Shown here one piece after another: positions 46,465 to 54,077 of a DNA stretch of 64,000 bases. The stretch is taken from contig CANMQJ010000011.1 in assembly GCA_947500005.1 (NCBI GenBank), positions 105,324 through 169,323 of the forward strand, written 5' to 3'. Position 1 is the first letter of the stretch, and each line of letters opens with the position of its first letter. The position numbers were made by a program, and so were the translations under genes. Source of the stretch: an uncultured Paracoccaceae bacterium. Lineage in GTDB: Bacteria > Pseudomonadota > Alphaproteobacteria > Rhodobacterales > Rhodobacteraceae. A model generated the notes under the pieces. That model was given only the letters and a program-made list of their open reading frames with translations. It made no database searches and was not told where the DNA came from.

Positions 46465-46548
46465 ACCGTCCCGGCAACGGACACGCAACACCAACGTCCT
46501 GAAATAATTAACAGATTCCTAATTTTCTGGCTGAAGGAAGGGTGCGGA

Positions 46549-46566
46549 AACCGTTGCCGAACGGTT
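46549..46566. promoter_or_regulatory. Inverted repeat upstream of GTA cluster
   Basis: AACCGTT-GCCG-AACGGTT, seven-base perfect arms. The half-site AACGGT occurs again at 46628 and 46660, and as AACCGT at 46464, so one DNA-binding protein could use all of them. Confidence 0.5.
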
Positions 46567-46620
46567 AAGCCATCAGCGCCCGGATCTGCTCCGAAACCTC
46601 GAAATCCGTCGCCGGGGTTT

Positions 46621-46669
46621 TGTACAAAACGGTCAAACCCCGGCCCGAACCATGTACAAAACGGTCAAA
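46621..46669. repeat. Two direct repeats TGTACAAAACGGTCAAA
   Basis: Identical 17-base copies at 46621-46637 and 46653-46669, 32 bases apart (about three helical turns). The first copy also forms part of the palindrome GTTTTGTACAAAAC at 46617-46630 and lies in the loop of a nine-pair hairpin, 46612-46643. Confidence 0.75.
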
Positions 46670-46683
46670 ACAGGGGGAACCGG

Positions 46684-47844
46684 TCAGTTCCCCGAGTTCT
46701 GCTGCTCCGCCTCGATCTGACGCCAGCGGGCGACGTTGCGGTTATGCTCCTGAAGGGTTTCCGCAAAGGCATGGCCCCCCGTCCCGTCGGCCACGAAGAA
46801 CACGTAATCGGTGTTCGCCGGGTCCACCGCGGCCTCCAGGCTCGCCATGCCGGGATTGGCGATCGGCGTGGGCGGAAGCCCCTCGATAACATAAGTATTC
46901 CAGGGTGTTACATTTCGAAGTTCACTTTGCCGCAAGCCCCGTCCCAGCGTGCCCTGTCCCTTGGTGATGCCATAGATCACCGTCGGGTCGGTCTGCAAAC
47001 GCATCCCTTGGCGCAAGCGGTTGACGAAGACACTGGCCACCTGCCGCCGCTCTTCCGGCACGCCGGTCTCCTTCTCGATGATCGATGCCAGGATCACCAT
47101 CTCCTCGGGCGACGAAACCGGCAGATCATCACGGCGATTTTCCCAAGCTGCAGAAACCCTTAGCGCCTGACGCTCAACCATCTCGGCGATAATCTCGGCG
47201 CGATCTTCGCCCGGCGTCACCTCGTAGCTGTCGGGCGCCAGCGTGCCTTCACGCGGCAGATCCGCCACCTCGCCCGAAAGGAGGTCCATCGACTTGAGCG
47301 CCTCGACCACCTGCCACGAGGTCACCCCCTCGGCCATCGCGATGCGATAGCGGGTATCGGGCTCATCACGTTTTTCTTCATAAACTTCAGGGACTTCCTC
47401 GGTGGCATAGTCGAATTCCGCCAGTTCGGTGAACGCCTGCGTCACCGGGTCCAGTTCCCGGACCTCGGCCAATGTCCGCGTCACGCCGATGCGATAGACG
47501 ATCTCGGTCCCGCAGGTGCTGGCACCGCCCCGGGTGACGGCATCCACGATCTCCTCCATCGAAGCGCCTTCGCGGACCAGAAAACTCCCTGCTTTCAAGG
47601 CACTGGCCTTGTCGGAATACTCCGCCCCCAGGCGAAAGACCGTCCCGCTCGAGATCGCGCCCTGCGCCTCGAGATCGCGGCTGACCCGGCTCATGTTCGA
47701 CCCACGCTCCACCCGCAGGCAGATCGCCTCCTCAAGCGGACCTTGCGCGCTGTATTCCGACCGCCCCCAAAGGACGAGTCCCGCGACTAGGAACAGGCCC
47801 ACGGCGAGAACGGTCAGCATGTTGGAGGCCAAAGAACGCCACAT
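46684..47844 (-). CDS. mltG: Endolytic murein transglycosylase MltG
   Basis: Protein of 386 residues with an N-terminal membrane helix (about 8-26) and a YceG/MltG domain. The catalytic glutamate is in VILASIIEKETGVPEERR near residue 250, followed by FVNRLRQGMRLQTDPTVIYG and the end TPIANPGMASLEAA. It cuts nascent glycan strands and sets their length. The ATG follows the TAG of fabF without a spacer, so translation is probably coupled. Pairing of mltG with fab genes is common in proteobacteria. Confidence 0.94.
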   Translation of the reverse strand: MWRSLASNMLTVLAVGLFLVAGLVLWGRSEYSAQGPLEEAICLRVERGSNMSRVSRDLEAQGAISSGTVFRLGAEYSDKASALKAGSFLVREGASMEEIVDAVTRGGASTCGTEIVYRIGVTRTLAEVRELDPVTQAFTELAEFDYATEEVPEVYEEKRDEPDTRYRIAMAEGVTSWQVVEALKSMDLLSGEVADLPREGTLAPDSYEVTPGEDRAEIIAEMVERQALRVSAAWENRRDDLPVSSPEEMVILASIIEKETGVPEERRQVASVFVNRLRQGMRLQTDPTVIYGITKGQGTLGRGLRQSELRNVTPWNTYVIEGLPPTPIANPGMASLEAAVDPANTDYVFFVADGTGGHAFAETLQEHNRNVARWRQIEAEQQNSGN

Positions 47845-49110
47845 CTAGTCGGCCCTTCCGAAGATGACGCTAGCGTTTGTGCCGCCAAAGCCAAAGGAGT
47901 TCGACATGGCATAGGTGATCTCGCGCTCGCGCTTGGCGTTCGGGGCCAGATCCACCGATGTCTCGACGGCCGGGTTGTCCAGGTTTATCGTCGGCGGCGC
48001 CACCTGGTCGCGGATCGCCAGGATCGAGAAGATCGCCTCGATCGCGCCCGCGGCCCCCAGAAGGTGACCGGTGGCGGACTTGGTCGAGGACATGGTGACA
48101 TTGCCCGCCGCGTTGCCCATCAGCCGCTCCACCGCGGCCAGTTCGATCACGTCCGCCATGGTCGAGGTGCCATGCGCGTTGATATAGTCGATATCGCCCG
48201 GTTGCAGCCCGGCCTTCTTCAAGGCCATCTTCATCGCGCGCTCGCCGCCTTCGCCGTCCTCGGACGGGGCCGTGATGTGATAGGCATCGCCCGAAAGGCC
48301 GTATCCCAGCACCTCGGCATAGATCTTGGCGCCGCGCGCCTTGGCATGCTCATATTCCTCCAGAACGACGACGCCCGCCCCTTCGCCCATCACGAACCCG
48401 TCTCGATCGATGTCATAAGGACGGCTGGCAGCCTTGGGATTGTCGCCGTATTTGGTCGAAAGCGCCTTGCAGGCGTTGAACCCGGCGATCCCGATTTCAC
48501 AGATGCAGCCTTCTCCGCCGCCCGCGATCATCACGTCGGCATCGTCCAGCGCGATCAACCGCGCTGCATCACCGATGGCGTGGGCGCCGGTGGCGCAGGC
48601 CGTGACGACCGAGTGGTTCGGCCCCTTGAAACCGAAGCGGATCGAAACCTGGCCCGAGGCCAGGTTGATCAGCGCGCCGGGGATGAAAAAGGGCGACACC
48701 CGCCGTGGCCCGCGATCGCGGATCAGCAAAGAAGTCTCGGCGATGGAACCCAGCCCGCCAATGCCCGAGCCGATCATCACCCCGGTGCGTTCGCGGTCTT
48801 CGTCACCTTCAGGCAGCCAGTCGGCATCCTTGCAGGCCATCTCGGCCGCGGCGATGGAATAGAGAATGAAATCCTCGATCTTGCGCTGCTCTTTCGGAGG
48901 CAGCCAGTCATCCGGGTTGAAGGTGCCGTTCGACCCGTCCCCGCGCGGCACTTCGCAGGCATAGGTTGTCGTCACCCCGGCAGCCACGGCGTCAAATTGC
49001 TTGATCGGTCCGGCACCGGATTCCCCGGCCAAAAGCCGCGACCAGGTTTCCTCGACCCCGCTTGCCAGCGGTGTGACCAACCCCAGCCCGGTTACAACGA
49101 CTCTGCGCAT
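47845..49110 (-). CDS. fabF: 3-oxoacyl-ACP synthase II
   Basis: Protein of 421 residues that extends acyl-ACP with malonyl-ACP. The nucleophile cysteine is in SVVTACATGAHAIGDAARLI near residue 172. The two histidines are in INAHGTSTMADV and SATGHLLGAAGAIEAI. The start is set by GAGG six bases before the ATG at 49110; an ATG at 49122 is less well placed. A terminator-like hairpin (49138-49178) lies just upstream, and three unrelated genes separate fabF from acpP. Confidence 0.95.
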   Translation of the reverse strand: MRRVVVTGLGLVTPLASGVEETWSRLLAGESGAGPIKQFDAVAAGVTTTYACEVPRGDGSNGTFNPDDWLPPKEQRKIEDFILYSIAAAEMACKDADWLPEGDEDRERTGVMIGSGIGGLGSIAETSLLIRDRGPRRVSPFFIPGALINLASGQVSIRFGFKGPNHSVVTACATGAHAIGDAARLIALDDADVMIAGGGEGCICEIGIAGFNACKALSTKYGDNPKAASRPYDIDRDGFVMGEGAGVVVLEEYEHAKARGAKIYAEVLGYGLSGDAYHITAPSEDGEGGERAMKMALKKAGLQPGDIDYINAHGTSTMADVIELAAVERLMGNAAGNVTMSSTKSATGHLLGAAGAIEAIFSILAIRDQVAPPTINLDNPAVETSVDLAPNAKREREITYAMSNSFGFGGTNASVIFGRAD

Positions 49111-49137
49111 CTCGTGCCTCATGCCTGCTTTGGTATC

Positions 49138-49178
49138 AAAAACGGCTCTTACCCCGTCGTGGGGGCCGGGGGCAAGAG
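49138..49178 (-). terminator. Terminator after the agmatinase-family gene, just before fabF
   Basis: On the minus strand CTCTTGCCCC and GGGGTAAGAG form a ten-pair stem with one G-U and a 13-base loop, then CCGTTTTTG. It ends only 28 bases before the fabF start, leaving little room for a promoter between. Confidence 0.65.
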
Positions 49179-49194
49179 TAAGGCCCCCGCCCGG

Positions 49195-50142
49195 TCAGCG
49201 TGTTTCGGCCCGTTGCCGTGCGATCAACCCAAGGATTGAGGTCAGAAGCTGGGCCGCCGTGCGCGCACCGATCCCGTCGCGGTCACGTGCGGGCATGAAC
49301 TCCACCATGTCGACCGCCGCGATGCGGGCCTTCGCGGCCACGCCGGCGATCAGGTCGAGGGCGCTGTCATAGGTCAGCCCGCCCGCCGTGGGCGCGATCA
49401 CCGCCGGCATGATTGCCGGGTCAAGGGCATCGCAGTCAAAACAAATCGCCACCCGAGCGCCTTCGGGGATCAGGTCGACAACCTGATGCACACCATGTCG
49501 CGCAAGCTCGCGTGCCGGGACAAGATGGGCACCCCAGGCCCGGGCGGCATCCAGCTCGGCCATTCCCGCGGACCCGATTCCCCGCGCACCGACCTGCACG
49601 ATCCGTTCGACATGCGCCATTTCGCTGGCGCGTCGCATGGTGGAACTGAGGCCCAGGCGCTCCCCCTCGACCGCATCACGCCAGTCGATATGCGCATCGA
49701 TCTGAAGGATGGTGAGCGGACCATCGTCCAGCGCGGTCAGCATCGGAATAGGCAGGCTGTCATCACCCCCCAACAGGACGGGGACACCACCCGCCGTCAG
49801 GACGCGGCGCGTCATCGCCTCGATCAGGTCCCGGTTGCCCGCCGCATCCCCCGGAGAAACCGCGAGGTTGCCGGCATCTCGGGCCTCGATCCCCGGGGGG
49901 AGAACGGGCCCGCCAAGATCGAAATTCACCTTGGAAAGATCGCCGGCATAAGCCTCGGCCCCTGCCCGGATCGAGTCGCCCCCCCCAGAGCAATAGGCGC
50001 CGACCGACCCGTAGGGGGTCGCACAATCGGCACCGAAAAGGACGATATCCCCCTCCGGCGCCTCGATTTCGCAGCGCGGCAAGCCAAGAAAGCTGCCCGC
50101 TTCGCCGCCACCGCCGAACATGTCCTTGAGCCCGACCATCAT
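49195..50142 (-). CDS. Agmatinase/arginase-family hydrolase with GGDDS metal motif
   Basis: Protein of about 315 residues of the ureohydrolase family. Manganese-binding motifs are DAHIDWRD near residue 150 and CFDCDALDP near residue 233, as usual. The first motif reads LLGGDDSLP, where classical agmatinases have GGDHS, so one histidine ligand is an aspartate. SSTMRRASEM and APTAGGLTYD fit the family. The substrate could be agmatine or another guanidino compound. The start is uncertain among three nearby ATGs; GAGAAAGC precedes 50142. It is downstream of the HisA-like gene. Confidence 0.8.
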   Translation of the reverse strand: MMVGLKDMFGGGGEAGSFLGLPRCEIEAPEGDIVLFGADCATPYGSVGAYCSGGGDSIRAGAEAYAGDLSKVNFDLGGPVLPPGIEARDAGNLAVSPGDAAGNRDLIEAMTRRVLTAGGVPVLLGGDDSLPIPMLTALDDGPLTILQIDAHIDWRDAVEGERLGLSSTMRRASEMAHVERIVQVGARGIGSAGMAELDAARAWGAHLVPARELARHGVHQVVDLIPEGARVAICFDCDALDPAIMPAVIAPTAGGLTYDSALDLIAGVAAKARIAAVDMVEFMPARDRDGIGARTAAQLLTSILGLIARQRAETR

Positions 50143-50196
50143 GCTTTCTCTATCCATGGCAGGCAGGCTGTCGCATCAGGCGGGCCGGAGCAACCC

Positions 50197-50940
50197 CTAT
50201 TGGAAATCGGCAACCGGTTCGCCCGCGGGGCGCACCATGTCGAGCGCCTTCGCGAGGTCGACCGATTTGCGGAACAGGGCTCGTCCCACCAGCGCGCCGG
50301 AGATGTTCGGGATATAGGCAAGGCGCGAGATGTCATCGACCGTGCGAACGACGCCGCTGGCGATGACGGGTGTGCGCGACTCGGAGGCCAGGCCCGCGAT
50401 CAGGCCCAGCTGCGCCTCGACATTTTCCATGTCGCTGTCGATGTCGGTGACAACGACGGCGGCCAGCGGCACATCGGCGAATTCGCGGATGAACCCCTCG
50501 GGCGTGAAGGCGCTGTGCGTGCGCCAGCCTTCGGTCATGACATGGCCCTGCCAGACATCGACGGACAGGACGATCTGATCGGGATAGTATTTCGCAAGTT
50601 GCTTCACAAGTTCCGGGTCGCGCGCGGCCACGGTGCCGACCACGATGCGGCCTGCGCCCTTGTCGATCCAGCGTTCTATGGTTTCGCGCGAGCGCATCCC
50701 GCCGGCCACTTGCACAGGGATGCCCGCGGTCCGAATGATTTCCTCGACCAGCGCATCGCTCTCACTGCTGCCTTCGACCGAATCGAAATTGGTCAGGTGC
50801 ATCCAGGAGGCGCCCGCCCCCGCCCAGCCACGGGCGGTTTCGACCGGATCGACATGCCACAGCATGGCCTGTTCGAGACGGCCCTTTTCCAGCGAGACGC
50901 AGCGGCCGCGCTGAAGCTCCATAGTCGGATAGATCATCAT
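50197..50940 (-). CDS. HisA/HisF-related TIM-barrel protein (divergent)
   Basis: Protein of 247 residues. It starts MMIYPTMELQRGRCVSLEKG and has IPVQVAGGMRSRETIERWID, RIVVGTVAARDPELVKQLA, VLSVDVWQGHVMTEGW and GALVGRALF, an overall HisA pattern. The catalytic aspartate of HisA (in PALDL of E. coli) is replaced by glutamate (PTMEL), and the phosphate loop TDISRDG reads TDIDSDM. It is therefore probably not the histidine-pathway enzyme. GGAGGAACCGGCC lies before the ATG. It lies 54 bases from the agmatinase-family gene. Confidence 0.75.
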   Translation of the reverse strand: MMIYPTMELQRGRCVSLEKGRLEQAMLWHVDPVETARGWAGAGASWMHLTNFDSVEGSSESDALVEEIIRTAGIPVQVAGGMRSRETIERWIDKGAGRIVVGTVAARDPELVKQLAKYYPDQIVLSVDVWQGHVMTEGWRTHSAFTPEGFIREFADVPLAAVVVTDIDSDMENVEAQLGLIAGLASESRTPVIASGVVRTVDDISRLAYIPNISGALVGRALFRKSVDLAKALDMVRPAGEPVADFQ

Positions 50941-51060
50941 GGCCGGTTCCTCCGATTGTCGCCACGCTCTTAGCGGCGACCATACCGGAAAACGGAGGGG
51001 CACGTTGTCTCGATTTCCGGCACGCCTGCATTCATTTGCGTCACGCCCTGTCGCTTGCGC

Positions 51061-51600
51061 CTATTGGGGTGCGGGCGGTCCCTTGCGGAAATACAGGATG
51101 ACAGGCGTACCTCCATACTCGGCCCGGCGCAGCGGCGCGTACCCCAACCGCTCGGCCAGCCCGATGGAGGAGGCATTCGCAGCATCCACCAAGGCCACCA
51201 AGGGGCCTGTCACGATGCGATCGAACCAGTCATGCGCCGCCTGCGCTGCCTCGAATCCCAGTCCCTGGCCCTGTGCTTCGGGCGCCAGAACCCAACCCGC
51301 TTCGGGATATGGGTCGAAATCCTCACCCAGAGCGCGGTCGCGAAAGAAGAATCCCGCCTGCCCGACCATGCATCGCGTCCTTTGAAGCACGATGGCCCAC
51401 TGCCCGAAGCCGGTCATCTGCCAGTGCCCTGCATTCCGAAGGAACGCCTCCCACGCCTCGCCGCGGCTGCGGGGCGTGCCGCCGATATGGCGCACGACCT
51501 GCGGATCGGCCCATATCTCGGCGAACCGGTTGAAATCCTCGGGACGCATCGCGCAGAGCGTCAGCCGCGCGGTGTTTATCGTCGGAATGGATCGGATCAT
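51061..51600 (-). CDS. GNAT acetyltransferase (RimJ-like)
   Basis: Protein of 179 residues. INTARLTLCAMRPEDFNRFA at the start, GWVLAPEAQGQGLGFEAAQA with the acetyl-CoA loop Q-x-x-G-x-G, and VDAANASSIGLAERLGYAPL near the end are typical of RimJ/RimL-type N-acetyltransferases. The acceptor cannot be told; small metabolites or protein N-termini are both possible. It lies 120 bases upstream of the HisA-like gene on the same strand. Confidence 0.85.
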   Translation of the reverse strand: MIRSIPTINTARLTLCAMRPEDFNRFAEIWADPQVVRHIGGTPRSRGEAWEAFLRNAGHWQMTGFGQWAIVLQRTRCMVGQAGFFFRDRALGEDFDPYPEAGWVLAPEAQGQGLGFEAAQAAHDWFDRIVTGPLVALVDAANASSIGLAERLGYAPLRRAEYGGTPVILYFRKGPPAPQ

Positions 51601-51684
51601 TGGGTGCCCGTCCTGCTCCTGCCTGCCTCCTCCCGAAGGTGAAGGGCATAGCGGATTCGGGCAAGCAGGTTCCGGAGCCGGAAA

Positions 51685-51720
51685 GCAAAAGCGGCGCGTG
51701 CCCGCCGGGCCGCGCCGCTT
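51685..51720 (-). terminator. Terminator of acpP
   Basis: AAGCGGCGCG/CGCGCCGCTT, ten perfect pairs with a 12-base loop, followed on the minus strand by TTGC after the TT of the stem (TTTTGC). It ends the acpP transcript before the GNAT gene. Confidence 0.8.
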
Positions 51721-51741
51721 CGAACCGAAAGAGCCTGAGGC

Positions 51742-51975
51742 TCAGGAGGCTTCGGAGATGAACTTCACCGCGTCGCCGACCGTCTGGATGGTCTCGGCCG
51801 CGTCGTCGGGGATCTCGATGCCGAACTCTTCCTCGAAAGCCATCACCAGTTCGACGGTATCAAGGCTGTCTGCGCCGAGATCGTCGATGAAGGACGCGTT
51901 CTCGGTCACTTTTTCTTCTTCAACACCCAGGTGCTCGACCACGATCTTCTTCACGCGCTCTGCGACGTCGCTCAT
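51742..51975 (-). CDS. acpP: Acyl carrier protein
   Basis: Acidic protein of 77 residues. The serine in [20 protein letters not shown] (near residue 37) takes the phosphopantetheine arm that carries fatty-acid intermediates. It lies downstream of fabG and fabD on the same strand with a 210-base gap that holds its own promoter candidate, fitting the high level of expression this protein needs. The strong terminator follows 21 bases after the stop. Confidence 0.96.
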   Translation of the reverse strand: MSDVAERVKKIVVEHLGVEEEKVTENASFIDDLGADSLDTVELVMAFEEEFGIEIPDDAAETIQTVGDAVKFISEAS

Positions 51976-52129
51976 ATCTTTTCCTCATTCCTTCAGGGCG
52001 ATTTGCCCGGTTCTGCCCTTGCCCGATCGGGATGGCTTGGTTTTGCCCGGTCGGGGCGGTTTGGGTCCCGGCTGCCCGGGAGGGTGGGAGCGGGCCCTTT
52101 CACGACCCCAGCCCCCGAAACATGCGCCG

Positions 52130-52157
52130 CCTATAGCATAGACAATCGCATAGGCAA
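52130..52157 (-). promoter_or_regulatory. Candidate acpP promoter
   Basis: On the minus strand TTGCCT, a 16-base spacer and TATAGG, in the gap between fabG and acpP. The leader to the ATG would be about 150 bases. Confidence 0.5.
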
Positions 52158-52185
52158 ACGGTTTCGCGATGGCGCCCGAATGCGC

Positions 52186-52923
52186 CTACAACATGGCCAT
52201 GCCGCCATTGACGTGCAAGGTGGCCCCGGTGACATAGGCGGCCTCGGGGCTTGCGAGATACAGGACAGCGGCGGCGATTTCAGACGGCTCTCCCATGCGG
52301 CCGGCGGGAACCTGGGTCAGGATCGCGGATTTCTGATCTTCGGTCAGCTTGTCGGTCATCGCGGTGGTGATAAAACCCGGCGCCACCGCGTTTACGGTGA
52401 TTCCGCGGCTGGCCACCTCGTAGGCCAGCGATTTCGACATGCCGATCATGCCTGCCTTGGAGGCGGCGTAATTGCCCTGACCGGGATTGCCCGTCGCGCC
52501 GACCACGGACGAAATATTGACGATCCGGCCCCAGCGCGCCTTCATCATGCCGCGCAGGACGCCCTTGCAAAGCTTCATCGTGGCGGTGAGGTTCACGTCG
52601 ATCACGCTTTGCCACTCGTCGTCGGACATCCGCATGAACAGGTTGTCGCGCGTGATTCCCGCGTTGTTCACCAGGATGTCGACCGAGCCCATGGCGTCGG
52701 CCGCCTGCTTGGGCAACGCCGCGACGGCCTCGGGATCGCTCAGGTTGCAGGGCAGCACACGGGCGCGCTCGCCCAGTTCCGCCGCCAGCGCCTCCAGCGG
52801 CTCGACCCGCGTCCCCGAAAGGCCCACCGTAGCCCCCGCCGCATGCAGCGCCTTGGCGATCTCGCCGCCGATGCCGCCCGATGCTCCGGTGATCAGCGCA
52901 TTCTTGCCCGTCAAATCAAACAT
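52186..52923 (-). CDS. fabG: 3-oxoacyl-ACP reductase
   Basis: Protein of 245 residues of the short-chain dehydrogenase family. The NADPH motif is ALITGASGGIGGEIAKAL, the structural motif is ILVNNAGITRDN, and the catalytic serine, tyrosine and lysine are in VNISSVVG and GQGNYAASKAGMIG. It reduces 3-oxoacyl-ACP in fatty acid elongation. The ATG at 52923 follows GGGAG. A longer in-frame reading to 53313 would overlap fabD and was rejected. Confidence 0.96.
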   Translation of the reverse strand: MFDLTGKNALITGASGGIGGEIAKALHAAGATVGLSGTRVEPLEALAAELGERARVLPCNLSDPEAVAALPKQAADAMGSVDILVNNAGITRDNLFMRMSDDEWQSVIDVNLTATMKLCKGVLRGMMKARWGRIVNISSVVGATGNPGQGNYAASKAGMIGMSKSLAYEVASRGITVNAVAPGFITTAMTDKLTEDQKSAILTQVPAGRMGEPSEIAAAVLYLASPEAAYVTGATLHVNGGMAML

Positions 52924-52979
52924 TCGTCTCTCCCGTTTCGGTCGCCAAAGATCATTCGGCGAATAATCCTGACCTGGCC

Positions 52980-53918
52980 CTAGCCCCGGCTGTCCAAAGC
53001 CTTTTTCACCTCTTCCGGCGTCCCGACAGCCTGGCAGGCGATGGCGCGGTCGATCTTGCGGATCATGCCGGAAAGCGCCCTGCCCGCGCCAATCTCCCAC
53101 GCTTCGGTCACGCCTTGGCCGGCCATGTATTGCACGCTTTCGCGCCAGCGCACCGCGCCGGTCACCTGTTCGACCAGAAGTTGCCGGATGGTCTCGGGGT
53201 CGGTGACGGCCTCGGCCCGGACATTGGCGATCAGCGGAACGGCGGGCGCCTTGATCTCGACGTCCGCCAAGGCCTCGGCCATCGCGTCGGCGGCGGGCTG
53301 CATCAGTTTGCAATGGAACGGTGCGCTGACGGGCAGCATAACGGCGCGCTTGGCGCCTTTCTCCTTGGCGATCTCTGCCGCGCGTTCGACCGCCGACTTT
53401 GTGCCCGAGACCACGACCTGCGTCGGGTCATTGTCATTCGCAGCCTGGCACACCTCGCCCTGCGCGGCCTCCTCGGCCACCGCACGGACCGCTTCCAGAT
53501 CGAGCCCGAGGATCGCGGCCATCGCACCTTGCCCCACCGGCACGGCCTGCTGCATGGCCCTGCCGCGCGTGCGCAGCAACCGGGCCGTATCGGCAACCGA
53601 AAGCGCGCCAGCGGCGGCCAGCGCGGAATACTCGCCCAGCGAATGACCGGCGACGAACGCGGCGGCGCCGATCTCGACGCCCTCTGCCTCGAGCGCGCGC
53701 ATCGCGGCCATCGAGGTCGCCATCAGCGCAGGCTGCGCGTTCTGTGTCAGGGTCAGTTCCTCGGCATCGCCTTCCCATATCAACGCCGAGAGCTTCTCTC
53801 CCAGCGCCTCGTCCACCTCGTCGAACACGGCCCGGGCGGCGGGGTAGGTTTCCGCCAGCGCGCGTCCCATGCCGATCGACTGGGCCCCCTGCCCCGGGAA
53901 AACGAATGCGAGTGACAT
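52980..53918 (-). CDS. fabD: Malonyl-CoA:ACP transacylase
   Basis: Protein of 312 residues. It starts SLAFVFPGQGAQSIGMGRAL, has the active serine in AGHSLGEYSALAAAGAL near residue 91, and the histidine in VSAPFHCKLMQPAADAMA near residue 200. It moves malonyl from CoA to ACP. The ATG at 53918 follows AAGGG. It is first in fabD-fabG-acpP and divergent from the cytochrome b561 gene, 160 bases away. Confidence 0.95.
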   Translation of the reverse strand: MSLAFVFPGQGAQSIGMGRALAETYPAARAVFDEVDEALGEKLSALIWEGDAEELTLTQNAQPALMATSMAAMRALEAEGVEIGAAAFVAGHSLGEYSALAAAGALSVADTARLLRTRGRAMQQAVPVGQGAMAAILGLDLEAVRAVAEEAAQGEVCQAANDNDPTQVVVSGTKSAVERAAEIAKEKGAKRAVMLPVSAPFHCKLMQPAADAMAEALADVEIKAPAVPLIANVRAEAVTDPETIRQLLVEQVTGAVRWRESVQYMAGQGVTEAWEIGAGRALSGMIRKIDRAIACQAVGTPEEVKKALDSRG

Positions 53919-54077
53919 GAGCGACCCTTTTCTTCCGTCGTTTTGATTGCGCCCGGGTTTAGACCGCTCGCGCGCGCCACACAAGCTCTGCATCCCGGCA
54001 CGGAACCTGTGCGGTCGCGGGGATTGTCCGGCCCGCGGGCATTTCTACTTTTCGTGCCGAACCGGATGGAGAACCCG

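Larger units (their letters stand above)
46332..46683. other. Gene-free GTA upstream region
   Basis: This 352-base stretch between mltG and g1 holds no convincing gene. It contains a terminator-like hairpin near g1, a possible promoter, a CtrA-like TTAA-N7-CTAA at 46508-46522, a perfect inverted repeat at 46549-46566, and two 17-base direct repeats spaced 32 bases apart (46621 and 46653). The AT content is higher around 46500-46530 than in the flanking genes. Confidence 0.7.

Noticed and set aside
46565..46636. Twenty-three-residue frame with TTG start after mltG (ending SEQIRALMA)
   Set aside because: Looks protein-like at its end and might be a remnant, but it is too short, has no good ribosome site, and its start lies in a repeat whose other copy gives a different frame.
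46612..46643. Nine-pair hairpin CCGGGGTTT/AAACCCCGG as mltG terminator
   Set aside because: No T-run follows on either strand and the loop is long; kept only as part of the repeat description.
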